Below are positions 16,164-24,406 of a stretch of 64,000 bases of DNA, one piece after another. Source of the DNA: Selenomonas sp. oral taxon 892 str. F0426 (lineage in GTDB: Bacteria > Bacillota > Negativicutes > Selenomonadales > Selenomonadaceae); the NCBI RefSeq assembly GCF_000468035.1, contig NZ_KI260523.1, positions 62,001 through 126,000 on the forward strand. Reading direction: 5' to 3'. A program made the translations under genes and the position numbers. Each line of letters begins with the position of its first letter. Positions within the stretch are counted from its first letter, which is position 1. A model generated the notes under the pieces. The model was not told the origin of the DNA. It worked only from the letters and a program-made list of their open reading frames with translations, and searched no databases.

Positions 16164-17528
16164 ATGTTAGATTTTGTTACGGTCATATTGGCGGCTGGCA
16201 AGGGAACACGTATGAAGTCAAAGCTGCCAAAGGTTCTGCATCGTGCTGCGGGAAAATCCATGCTGCAGCACGTTATCGATGCAGCTTATGCCGCGGGCGC
16301 ACGACGCAATATTGTTGTAACGGGCTTTGGTGGAGATGTAGTGCGCACCGCGATTGGAGACAGTGTTGAATATGTCGAGCAGTGTGAACAGTTGGGCACG
16401 GGGCATGCAGTTCTCCAAGCGAAGGACTTGCTCTCGGGTGAGCACGGAACGATCATGGTGCTGTGTGGAGATACCCCCCTCTTGACAGCAGAGCTGCTGG
16501 CACGTTTCCATGAGGAGCATGTAAACGCAGGAGCAAAGGCAACGGTTCTTACGGCAATTATGCCCAATGCAAAAGGGTATGGGCGTATCATCCGTCGTGA
16601 GAACGGAGAAGTTCTAAAAATTGTTGAACACAAGGATGCGACGCCCGAAGAGCGTGAGATTCACGAGGTCAATGCGGGAATTTACTGCTTTGATGCAGAG
16701 GCTCTTTTTTCGGCACTCACAAAGGTGACGAATGACAACGCACAGGGGGAATACTATCTTCCTGATGTTCTCAGCATTCTGCGCGATGCGGGTGAGAAAA
16801 TCTGGGCTGTCGTCGCAGATAACTATGAGAGTACGCTGGGGATTAACTCACGTAGCCAACTTGCCGTAGCAGAACGTATTCTCCGTAAGCGTAAGGTCGA
16901 GGAACTGATGGCAGATGGCGTTACGATTATGGATCCGAACACGACCTTTATTGATGCTGAGGTTCGTGTAGGGATGGATACGATCATATATCCATTTACT
17001 ATTTTGGAGGGTGTCACAGTTATTGGCGAGGACTGTATAATTGGCCCGCATGTTCGCTTCCAAGACATGGTGATTGGTGATGGCGTGAAGGCACATTATG
17101 TCTATGCTCATGATGCTGAGGTTGAAAGTGGATCAGATCTCGGGCAGTTTAATCATATCCGTCCAGACAGCCATATTGGAACTGGTGTTAAGATCGGCAA
17201 CTTTGTTGAGATTAAGAACTCCAATATTGGTGAGTGCTCCAAAGTGCCTCATCTTTCCTACATCGGTGACTGTGACATGGGGGCGCATGTCAACATGGGG
17301 TGCGGCACCATCACGGTTAATTATGACGGAAAGAATAAATATCGTACTTCCATAGGGAACGATGCCTTTGTCGGTTGCAATTCTAACCTTGTTGCGCCTG
17401 TTGTGGTAGGAGAGAATGCCTATGTTGCAGCAGGTTCCACCATCACACGAGATGTTCCCTCAGGTACACTCGCTGTTGCACGTGCGCGCCAGAAAGAGAT
17501 CGAGGGATGGCACGACAAACGAAAATGA
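16164..17528 (+). CDS. glmU: Bifunctional GlmU (GlcNAc-1-P uridyltransferase / GlcN-1-P acetyltransferase)
   Basis: A 454-residue GlmU. The N-terminal pyrophosphorylase domain has AAGKGTRMKSKLPKVLH. The C-terminal left-handed beta helix shows hexapeptide repeats and ends with the conserved NYDGKNKY and TRDVPSGTLAVARARQ segments. It makes UDP-GlcNAc for peptidoglycan and, in this diderm organism, for lipopolysaccharide. AACGGAGG precedes the ATG. It is followed by prs, a very common pairing in Firmicutes, but here prs has its own promoter. Confidence 0.96.
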   Translation: MLDFVTVILAAGKGTRMKSKLPKVLHRAAGKSMLQHVIDAAYAAGARRNIVVTGFGGDVVRTAIGDSVEYVEQCEQLGTGHAVLQAKDLLSGEHGTIMVLCGDTPLLTAELLARFHEEHVNAGAKATVLTAIMPNAKGYGRIIRRENGEVLKIVEHKDATPEEREIHEVNAGIYCFDAEALFSALTKVTNDNAQGEYYLPDVLSILRDAGEKIWAVVADNYESTLGINSRSQLAVAERILRKRKVEELMADGVTIMDPNTTFIDAEVRVGMDTIIYPFTILEGVTVIGEDCIIGPHVRFQDMVIGDGVKAHYVYAHDAEVESGSDLGQFNHIRPDSHIGTGVKIGNFVEIKNSNIGECSKVPHLSYIGDCDMGAHVNMGCGTITVNYDGKNKYRTSIGNDAFVGCNSNLVAPVVVGENAYVAAGSTITRDVPSGTLAVARARQKEIEGWHDKRK

Positions 17529-17575
17529 GACTCTTACATAGTTCTGAACACTGTGCAAAAGGGAAGAGGACGCTC

Positions 17576-17604
17576 TTTCCAAAATAAACAGCGCGTGTTA
17601 TACT
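17576..17604 (+). promoter_or_regulatory. Candidate promoter for prs
   Basis: TATACT at 17599-17604 with TTTCCA at 17576-17581, 17 bases apart; the -35 is poor. A small hairpin (8 bp, about 17561-17580) partly covers the -35 and might influence use of this promoter. Confidence 0.5.
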
Positions 17605-17666
17605 AGACATAGATTTGTGTATTGTATTTATAGTTGACGCAGCTGGTTTTTAGGAGGAACAGAGCA

Positions 17667-18620
17667 ATGAGCTTTCCCACCGACAATGTATGCATCCTAA
17701 CGGGCAATGCGAATCCGAAATTAGCACAGGATATTGCGGATCGCATTGGTATACCGCTTTGTGAGGCTTTCGTCGGACAATTCAACAACGGCGAAATTCA
17801 GGTGATGATTGAAGAGAGTATTCGTGGGAAGGATATCTTCATCATTCAGTCGACAAGTTTCCCCGTGAACGACAACCTTATGGAACTGTTGATTCTCACG
17901 GATGCCTGTAAGCGAGCCTCGGCGCATAGTATTACGGCGGTTGTTCCATACTATGCTTACGCGCGGCAGGATCGCAAGACGCGTGGGCGTGAGCCGATCT
18001 CTGCAAAACTTGTTGCGAATCTTATGACGACATCGGGGGTAACCAGGGTTGTTACGGTCGACCTTCATGCAGGTCAGATTCAGGGGTTCTTTGATATCCC
18101 TGTCGATCATCTCGCCGCTGCTCCCGTGCTTGCGAGTTATTTTCGTGAGCAGGAGATTGAGGACCTTGTTGTGGTGTCTCCAGATCTTGGCGGTGTCACA
18201 CGTGCACGCATTATGGCAGACTTCCTTCATGCTCCGATCGCGATCATTGAGAAACGGCGCCCATGCCCAGGCTGTGCTGAGGTCATGAATCTTATTGGAG
18301 AGGTCGAAGGAAAAACAGCTCTTCTTATCGATGATATTGTCGATACAGCAGGGTCTCTCTGTGAAGGAGCAAAGGCGCTCAAGGAACGCGGTTCAAAGCG
18401 AATTCTTGCTGCATGTTCACATGCTATTTTGAGTGATCCTGCTATTGAACGTCTCAATTCTTCCGTTATTGATCAGCTTGTCATTACGGACTCTATCCCG
18501 CTTCCACCAGAGAAGCAGTCTGATAAACTTGTCACACTTTCTCTTGCGCAATCACTTGCAGATGTCATTGTGCGGATTCAAAGCCATCGTTCGGTGAGCC
18601 TGCTTTTTAACCATCATTAA
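17667..18620 (+). CDS. prs: Ribose-phosphate pyrophosphokinase
   Basis: A 317-residue class I PRPP synthetase. It transfers pyrophosphate from ATP to ribose 5-phosphate, giving PRPP for purine, pyrimidine, histidine and NAD synthesis. Visible motifs are YYAYARQDRKTRGREPI, the metal-binding VDLHAGQIQGFFDIP and the PRPP loop LIDDIVDTAGSL. TAGGAGG precedes the ATG at 17667, and an earlier in-frame start lacks a ribosome site. PRPP links it to the histidine operon at the right end of the window. Confidence 0.95.
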   Translation: MSFPTDNVCILTGNANPKLAQDIADRIGIPLCEAFVGQFNNGEIQVMIEESIRGKDIFIIQSTSFPVNDNLMELLILTDACKRASAHSITAVVPYYAYARQDRKTRGREPISAKLVANLMTTSGVTRVVTVDLHAGQIQGFFDIPVDHLAAAPVLASYFREQEIEDLVVVSPDLGGVTRARIMADFLHAPIAIIEKRRPCPGCAEVMNLIGEVEGKTALLIDDIVDTAGSLCEGAKALKERGSKRILAACSHAILSDPAIERLNSSVIDQLVITDSIPLPPEKQSDKLVTLSLAQSLADVIVRIQSHRSVSLLFNHH

Positions 18621-18645
18621 TCTAGCAAGTTCCCCGCAGACAAGG

Positions 18646-18675
18646 AAAGAGGCGTCTATGGGGCGCCTCTTTTTT
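18646..18675 (+). terminator. Intrinsic terminator after prs
   Basis: Arms AAAGAGGCG and CGCCTCTTT enclose a 9-base loop and run into a T-tract; a clear rho-independent signal. Confidence 0.9.
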
Positions 18676-18698
18676 ATCTATATATGGTAGGAGCATCT

Positions 18699-19562
18699 AT
18701 GCACGTTATTGTCATTGGTTCCGGTCCCGCAGGCATCTCTGCAGCACTCTATGCGCGCAGAGGTGGTGCTGCGGTAACAGTCATAACAAAAGGTGAAGGC
18801 GCGCTTGCTTCTGCTGAAGAGATCGAAAACTACTATGGTTTTGCGGAGCCTATTTCTGGAGCAGAACTTGAGCAGCGTGGTATTGCTGGTGCGAAACGTA
18901 TCGGTATTGTATTCGAGACAGATGTTGTCATGTCAATCTGCCCGTTGGATACAGAAGCAGGTTTTTTGGTCGAAGGTGTCCAGAGAAATTACAAAGGAGG
19001 AGCTGTTGTTCTTGCGGCAGGCACACAACGCAAGACGATCACCGTGCCGGGCGTCAGAGAGTTTGAAGGACGGGGAATCAGCTACTGTGCCATCTGTGAC
19101 GCTTTCTTTTACCGTAACAAGCGAGTTGCCGTTATTGGAGCGGGGGACTATGCACTGCATGAGGCACAGTATTTACTGCCGCATGTTGTGCAGCTGTCGC
19201 TTCTGACCAATGGTGAGACGCCCTTGGTGGATGTTCCAGAAGATGTTGTGCTGGATACGCGGAAAATTTCGCGTATTGTGGGGGAGCGTCGTGTTCGCCA
19301 GGTTCTCTTTACAGATGGTACAAGCATCAATGTTGATGGTATTTTTATGGCCGTCGGTACAGCAGGGAGTATGGACCTTGCGCGCAAGCTTGGCGTCTTG
19401 TTGGATGATGGCAAAATTATTGTCGGTAAGCATATGGAAACCAATGTCTCAGGTATTTATGCCGCAGGAGATTGTACAGGAGGGCTCTTGCAAATCGTTA
19501 AGGCATGCTATGATGGGGCTGAGGCTGGTCTTGCTGCCGTTCGCTATCTGCGTGGACAATAA
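18699..19562 (+). CDS. Thioredoxin reductase-like flavoprotein lacking the NADPH HRR motif
   Basis: A 287-residue two-domain FAD flavoprotein of the thioredoxin reductase fold. The FAD-binding GSGPAGISAALYARR is at the N-terminus, the redox pair is Cys130 and Cys133 (YCAICDAFF), and the C-terminal FAD motif is GIYAAGDCTGG. The second Rossmann motif GAGDYALHEA is degenerate, and the usual NADPH phosphate-binding HRR segment is replaced by TNGETPL. This resembles pyridine-nucleotide-independent members such as ferredoxin-dependent flavin thioredoxin reductases. The ATG at 18699 follows TAGGAG. A Crp/Fnr regulator follows 29 bases downstream, suggesting redox control. Confidence 0.85.
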   Translation: MHVIVIGSGPAGISAALYARRGGAAVTVITKGEGALASAEEIENYYGFAEPISGAELEQRGIAGAKRIGIVFETDVVMSICPLDTEAGFLVEGVQRNYKGGAVVLAAGTQRKTITVPGVREFEGRGISYCAICDAFFYRNKRVAVIGAGDYALHEAQYLLPHVVQLSLLTNGETPLVDVPEDVVLDTRKISRIVGERRVRQVLFTDGTSINVDGIFMAVGTAGSMDLARKLGVLLDDGKIIVGKHMETNVSGIYAAGDCTGGLLQIVKACYDGAEAGLAAVRYLRGQ

Positions 19563-19591
19563 GAGAGAGGCTGAAAAAAGGGGGAGATTAT

Positions 19592-20284
19592 ATGCGGGGG
19601 AGTCCTTCGGAAAGCCGTCATTTTGGGGATTATATCGATCAATTTGATATGTGGGACGCACTCAGCAGTGAGGAGAGAGAGGTGCTAGTCTCCCATACAC
19701 GCTTCAGTCACTCGAAAAAAGGGGATATTTTTTTTCGTGGGCCATTGGAAATGGTGGGGATTTTGCACGTTATATTTGGGGCTCTGCGCGTGTATACTCT
19801 TTCTGAAGAAGGCCGTGATTTTACACTGTATTTTTTACGCGATGGAGATATTACGCCGTTCGCAAGTACAGACTTTCTTAGTACGGTTTCTTCCAATATT
19901 TTAATTGAGGCAACCAAGGATACAAAGCTCTTCATTTCAGATACTGCAGTTGTGCGAGATCTTCTTGCGTCAAATATCTCTGTACGTGCACGTGTCTATG
20001 AGTATGCGGTTATGCGCCTTTGTGAAATGTTGTTGAAATTTCAGCAGATGCTTTTAACCTCTGCAGATCGCAGGCTTGCACGTTTTTTGCTCACAGAGTC
20101 AGAACGTACGACAGGTGATGAAATTTATCTGACGCATGAGGAGACGGCACAATATCTTGGGACGGCCCGTGAGGTGGTCAGTCGCCTTATTCGTGAGCTC
20201 AGTCAAGAGGGCTTGGTCGAGACCTCTCGGGGGCGTATTCGTATTCTAGATCGTATTGCCCTCCAGGAACGTGCTGGGGACTAA
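19592..20284 (+). CDS. Crp/Fnr family transcriptional regulator
   Basis: A 230-residue regulator. The N-terminal cyclic-nucleotide-binding-like beta barrel spans residues about 15-130, a dimer helix follows, and the C-terminal winged helix contains TAREVVSRLIRELSQEGLVE. Fnr-type iron-sulfur sensing is unlikely because the protein has only one Cys, in the dimer helix. The canonical cAMP-binding RxS motif is also not evident, so the signal is unknown. GGGGGAG precedes the ATG. The flavoprotein gene upstream is its likely co-transcribed neighbour. Confidence 0.9.
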   Translation: MRGSPSESRHFGDYIDQFDMWDALSSEEREVLVSHTRFSHSKKGDIFFRGPLEMVGILHVIFGALRVYTLSEEGRDFTLYFLRDGDITPFASTDFLSTVSSNILIEATKDTKLFISDTAVVRDLLASNISVRARVYEYAVMRLCEMLLKFQQMLLTSADRRLARFLLTESERTTGDEIYLTHEETAQYLGTAREVVSRLIRELSQEGLVETSRGRIRILDRIALQERAGD

Positions 20285-20308
20285 TTTCTGCTTCCATTGG
20301 AGGATTTT

Positions 20309-21007
20309 ATGCTTCTTTATCTCCTGGTATTCCTCGTTATATTACTGATTTTTATTCTCTTTCGTTATTTACCAACACGTATTTTTTTTATCTTTGTCAC
20401 ATTGCTTGCTGTGCTTGGCGGCATCGTTTTTCAGATGCGTTCTGCAGAACGCACGCCAGAGCCTTTGTCGGCGGAGGAACGAGCTGTCATTGCTCATGAC
20501 CAGGAACTCTTTACATTGTGGTGGGGAACCTATCAAAAACAGATTGCTGAACTTGATCGGAACTGGACGCGGTATCACCAAATTCTTGCCGATGCAAAAG
20601 AAGGTGAGAGTGAACTTGAGATTACATATGCACGTCTTATTGATCTTGAGCGGGACACACAGGATCTATATATGCGTATTCAACAAAATGCTCCCTCAAC
20701 TGAACTTTCCAATCGGATCTATGATCCAGTCACACTCATTATGACTAAGACGAATGCGTATGTGGCGGCTGAGCAGAAAACAATTACTCTGACGCGCGCT
20801 GCTGCAGATCCAGCATTGATTCAGGACCAAAATCCAGCCGAGCAGGCACGGCTCTTAGAACTTGTCATGCTGCGTGAGTCACCGGTCGCACTTTTCATTG
20901 GCGATGAAGTCAGTACCATTCGAAACTATTTTGCGCCTGTTTCTTCGGTGCGAGAGGGGGGCTTAGAGGAGGCGGATGAAGCTAGGGAAAAACAACTCGA
21001 CAAATAG
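20309..21007 (+). CDS. Membrane-anchored protein of unknown function
   Basis: A 232-residue protein with two adjacent membrane segments at the N-terminus (about residues 1-16 and 23-42), then a hydrophilic, mostly helical domain. I do not recognise the domain. The ATG at 20309 is 5 bases after GGAGG. It is 24 bases from the Crp/Fnr gene and may share its transcript. The promoter of the following tRNA gene begins within its last codons. Confidence 0.75.
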   Translation: MLLYLLVFLVILLIFILFRYLPTRIFFIFVTLLAVLGGIVFQMRSAERTPEPLSAEERAVIAHDQELFTLWWGTYQKQIAELDRNWTRYHQILADAKEGESELEITYARLIDLERDTQDLYMRIQQNAPSTELSNRIYDPVTLIMTKTNAYVAAEQKTITLTRAAADPALIQDQNPAEQARLLELVMLRESPVALFIGDEVSTIRNYFAPVSSVREGGLEEADEAREKQLDK

Positions 21008-21025
21008 TATATTTTGCACTATAAT
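20997..21025 (+). promoter_or_regulatory. Promoter for tRNA-Arg
   Basis: TCGACA at 20997-21002 and a perfect TATAAT at 21020-21025 are 17 bases apart. The -35 box lies in the last codons of the preceding gene. The start point near 21032 is 14 bases before the mature tRNA. Confidence 0.75.
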
Positions 21026-21045
21026 ACGTATTGTTTCTTGTGCAT

Positions 21046-21120
21046 GCGCTCGTAGTCCAGTGGATAGGACGTTAGCCTCCGGAGCTGAAAGCGTGGGTTC
21101 GACTCCCGCCGAGCGCACCA
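21046..21120 (+). tRNA. tRNA-Arg (anticodon CCG)
   Basis: A 75-base cloverleaf. The acceptor stem GCGCTCG pairs with CGAGCGC, followed by discriminator A and an encoded CCA. D-stem GTCC/GGAC, anticodon stem TTAGC/GCTGA with loop CTCCGGA (anticodon CCG at 21079-21081), and T-arm with TTCGACT loop are all present. It reads the CGG arginine codon. Confidence 0.95.
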
Positions 21121-21133
21121 TCTTGTATCGTTG

Positions 21134-21164
21134 CCCCGTGGATATTTTCTACGGGGCTTTTTCT
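21134..21164 (+). terminator. Terminator after tRNA-Arg
   Basis: CCCCGT and ACGGGG arms around an 11-base loop, followed by CTTTTTCTTT. Confidence 0.85.
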
Positions 21165-21251
21165 TTGCGAAAATATGAAAAAGGATTTTGATTGATGGTG
21201 AAGAATATTTACTCTAAGTGAATTATTGCTTTTTCGTTAGGAGATGAATGA

Positions 21252-23921
21252 ATGGCGCGAAAAGAGGTGCAGGCGGCGGCACGACCGGTGCTTATGCGCA
21301 GCTTACATTTAAAAAAAGATGCATTTCGGCAATTTTTTTATGAGAGCTCTCTCCGTTTTGGTCGGCAAATAGGAAGAGATATTGCTGCACTCAAGGATGA
21401 AACAGCATCCATTGTCAATAAGAAGTATATGTTTTCGCTTGCTACGGAGAAAAGCGGTGCTCAGAGCTTTCTGAAGTGGATTGCCGATGAGTTCAATGCG
21501 GAGGACGTATCTCATGAGCAAGAAGAGCGTCTGCGTCGTTTGGTTGCTGAGTATCCGAAAATCCGCTCCTACATTCGAATTGAGGAGGATCAACTTCTAT
21601 TCGATCATGATCGATTCGCAGAAGATGTTGTGGCAGGGCGCTTTAAGGAAACCATCTTCGGCATGACATTTGACATACAAAATGTAATCGAAACCGCAAT
21701 TAACACAGGTTCTGTAGCTTTAGATTTTTCGATTGAGCCATTTAAGAAACAGCTTCTTTATACTGATCATGTGCGTGCAAACATCCAGCCGTATGCGGAT
21801 CGTCTTTTGACGGATATGAGTCTTGGGCACTGGGATCTCTATGAGGAACTGACAGAGGACGGGCGCGAAGATAGTGTCTGTCTTCGTTTGCCGCCGACAG
21901 ACTTCCTCGTGGCGCGCCCGCCGCAGCTGGATGTAATCATGAATGGCACCTGTGCAATCGATTTTGGTACGCGTAGTACCGTCGTTGTATGTCGTGACCG
22001 TGAAGCACGTCTCCTGCGTATCGGCAAGGGGGACTATGAGAATGAGCCGACTATTCAGGATTATGAGAATCCAACGGCGATTGAGCTGATCGATATTGAG
22101 AAGTTCAAGCAGCTCTATCGAGCGCGTGAGGGACGCCCCTATACTGAATGGGCACAGGTGACGGCATCGCATCAGGCGGCAGACGCAATTTTTGCACGTC
22201 AATCTACAGAGGGAATCGCTGTCTACTATTCCGTATTTAGTGAGCTGAAACGATGGACACGAGACACGGCGAACTCACCAATCCTCAAAGATCGCCGCGG
22301 CTACATTCAGGAGGTCAAACCGTATGCGGAGACGCAACCTCTCGATGCGGGTGGTTTTGACCCAATCGAGATCTATGCGTACTATCTTGGTCTCTACATC
22401 AACAATATGCACCGTAATATCTACCTCGACTATATTCTTTCTTTCCCTGTTGGATATGAAAAGAGTGTACGTGAACATATCCGAATGAGCTTTGAACGAG
22501 GGCTGCGTAAGACACTCCCCAAGGCCCTGCTCGACGATGCGGAGATGATGCGTCGCTTTCGTGTATACGACGGTGCAAACGAGCCGGCGGCGTATGCAAT
22601 CAGTGCGCTTGAGGCATATGGACTCGAGCCGAAGCGCGTGGGTGATGAAGTTGCCTATGGAGTGTTTGACTTTGGCGGCGGTACAACGGATTTTGACTTC
22701 GGCGTAGAATATATTCCAGAAAATGGGCGGAGAAAATTTGTCATAGAGCAATTTGGCTTCGGCAGTGATATGTATCTTGGCGGTGAGAACATCCTGGAAT
22801 TGCTCGCCTACGAGGTGTTTAAGGACAATCTCGCAGAGATGCGCCTGCACAAGATCACGTTTGCACTGCCGCCCGAGAGCGAAACCTTTGCGGGGGCGGA
22901 GGCACTCGTACGTGAGACGCGAGACGCCGCGTCCCATCTGAACAACAAGATCCTTGCTGAGCGTCTACGCCCTTTCTGGGAGCGTCGCGAGGGCTACGAG
23001 GAGTTTGCGGCGGGGGACAGCTTCGATACGAAGATCACGCTCTTCTCGTCTGAGAAGACTGGCAATGCAGGCAACCGTGCGGAGATTCGATTACACATTG
23101 ATGTGAAGAAGCTTGAGCGCACCTTGGAGAATCGTATTCGCCGCGGGGTTGAGAATTTCTTCCAAGCGATGGCGACGGCCTTTAAGGGGCGTGATGTGCG
23201 TCAGATCCATATCTTTCTTGCTGGTAATTCATGCAAAGCTCCCATGGTGCGCAAACTCTTTGATGAGTATATTGAACGTCAGATCAAGGCGATGCATATG
23301 ACACAGGGGGCCTCTGCAGATCGAAAGGATAAGGCAGAGGCAGGAAAATCAGAAATATCCGTAAAGGGGGACTCCGGACAGCGAAAGGATGCTCCGTTTT
23401 TACTCTATCTCCCGCTTGGCATGGGAGATGGGGACAAGGATAAAAACATCCTCAACGATGGCTTTGATCGTCTGCGTACGGGAAAAACCGGAGTTGCATT
23501 TGGACTTCTGCGATGCAGAAAAGGAGGTAAGGATGTTAAGATTATCAATAAAAATGTAGACGAACGTGATGAACTTCTCTTTCCTTACTTTCTTGGCAGC
23601 CTAAATGAGCGTGGCTGCTTCAAAGTTGATATCGATGCACGCGTTGACTATGGTGTGTGGACGTATTTCACCTATGCCGATGAGGATGAGTTCGAACTGT
23701 ACTATACACAGGAACCACGCGCACTAAAGGGGCATATGAAGGCTGCAGAGGTACGCATGGTTCGCTGTATGATCGACGATGATGAAGTCAGTGATGATGA
23801 TACGATTGGGGTTTACATTCGAAAGAAATCGCCTAATACGATCGAGTATACGGTCGCCTCGGAGAAGAGCCTCGCTGCAAAGAATTACAAAGGAACCATC
23901 TATACTGTTCGGTTGGGATAA
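21252..23921 (+). CDS. Large divergent Hsp70/actin-fold ATPase, function unknown
   Basis: An 889-residue soluble protein. Three nucleotide-binding motifs of the Hsp70/actin superfamily are visible in order: phosphate-1 AIDFGTRSTVVV (residues 235-246), phosphate-2 VFDFGGGTTDF (471-481) and an adenosine motif FLAGNSCKAPMVRKLF (from 655). In ordinary DnaK the ATPase starts at residue 1. Here about 230 residues precede it, a charged, probably disordered insert spans about 680-715, and a C-terminal domain of about 170 residues follows that does not resemble the DnaK peptide-binding domain. It is preceded by AGGAG and followed 29 bases later by a ComFB gene. It may be a chaperone-like or filament-forming ATPase; no function is assigned. 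Confidence 0.8.
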   Translation: MARKEVQAAARPVLMRSLHLKKDAFRQFFYESSLRFGRQIGRDIAALKDETASIVNKKYMFSLATEKSGAQSFLKWIADEFNAEDVSHEQEERLRRLVAEYPKIRSYIRIEEDQLLFDHDRFAEDVVAGRFKETIFGMTFDIQNVIETAINTGSVALDFSIEPFKKQLLYTDHVRANIQPYADRLLTDMSLGHWDLYEELTEDGREDSVCLRLPPTDFLVARPPQLDVIMNGTCAIDFGTRSTVVVCRDREARLLRIGKGDYENEPTIQDYENPTAIELIDIEKFKQLYRAREGRPYTEWAQVTASHQAADAIFARQSTEGIAVYYSVFSELKRWTRDTANSPILKDRRGYIQEVKPYAETQPLDAGGFDPIEIYAYYLGLYINNMHRNIYLDYILSFPVGYEKSVREHIRMSFERGLRKTLPKALLDDAEMMRRFRVYDGANEPAAYAISALEAYGLEPKRVGDEVAYGVFDFGGGTTDFDFGVEYIPENGRRKFVIEQFGFGSDMYLGGENILELLAYEVFKDNLAEMRLHKITFALPPESETFAGAEALVRETRDAASHLNNKILAERLRPFWERREGYEEFAAGDSFDTKITLFSSEKTGNAGNRAEIRLHIDVKKLERTLENRIRRGVENFFQAMATAFKGRDVRQIHIFLAGNSCKAPMVRKLFDEYIERQIKAMHMTQGASADRKDKAEAGKSEISVKGDSGQRKDAPFLLYLPLGMGDGDKDKNILNDGFDRLRTGKTGVAFGLLRCRKGGKDVKIINKNVDERDELLFPYFLGSLNERGCFKVDIDARVDYGVWTYFTYADEDEFELYYTQEPRALKGHMKAAEVRMVRCMIDDDEVSDDDTIGVYIRKKSPNTIEYTVASEKSLAAKNYKGTIYTVRLG

Positions 23922-23950
23922 CCTATATCATATAGGAGAGGAGTGCCGGG

Positions 23951-24244
23951 ATGTCACACTTGCCTTTTAAGAACTACATGGAGGATGCTGTTGAGCACAT
24001 GTTGAACCGCCTCGCGCCAGAGTATCCAGAGGCATGTATGTGCGACCGCTGCCGTACAGATATGATGATGATCGCGCTGAATAACTTACCTCCACGATAC
24101 GTCTCTACACACAAAGGAGATGTCCTTCAACGAGCAATGGGGATGGAACTTCAATATGAAGTCGAAATACTGACGGAGGTGATGCGTGCAATACGGATTG
24201 TTAGTGGTCAGCCGCATCACGGACGAAATGAAGAGGGGCTCTAA
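23951..24244 (+). CDS. comFB: ComFB-domain protein
   Basis: A 97-residue ComFB (late competence development) protein. The signature is clear: KNYMEDAVEHMLNRL, the Cys-rich CMCDRCRTD and the following ALNNLPPRYVSTHKGDV, then a helical end. ComFB proteins from other bacteria have been reported to bind cyclic di-nucleotides. GGAGAGGAG precedes the ATG. It follows the Hsp70-like gene closely in the same direction, which suggests joint expression; no competence gene is nearby. Confidence 0.88.
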   Translation: MSHLPFKNYMEDAVEHMLNRLAPEYPEACMCDRCRTDMMMIALNNLPPRYVSTHKGDVLQRAMGMELQYEVEILTEVMRAIRIVSGQPHHGRNEEGL

Positions 24245-24282
24245 TTGTTTTTGGCAAATTCCTCAGCTAAAATGAAATTCGA

Positions 24283-24311
24283 TTGATTTTTCTCAGTGCA
24301 AATGTTATAAT
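24283..24311 (+). promoter_or_regulatory. Promoter for mdh
   Basis: TTGATT at 24283-24288 and TATAAT at 24306-24311 with a 17-base spacer. The predicted leader is about 90 bases. Confidence 0.75.
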
Positions 24312-24406
24312 GATTTCATAGTTGAGAACTATTGACATACCCTGTTTTGAATTGTGTCACTTATTGCTAGGGACGGGTGACGGGAGATTTTTAAGGAGGA
24401 GATACT

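Noticed and set aside
17561-17580. A hairpin after glmU as a terminator
   Set aside because: The stem is followed by A residues, not T, on the plus strand; it may only be a feature of the prs promoter region.
18699-19562. Calling this gene trxB
   Set aside because: The NADPH-binding HRR motif is missing, so ordinary thioredoxin reductase activity should not be assumed.
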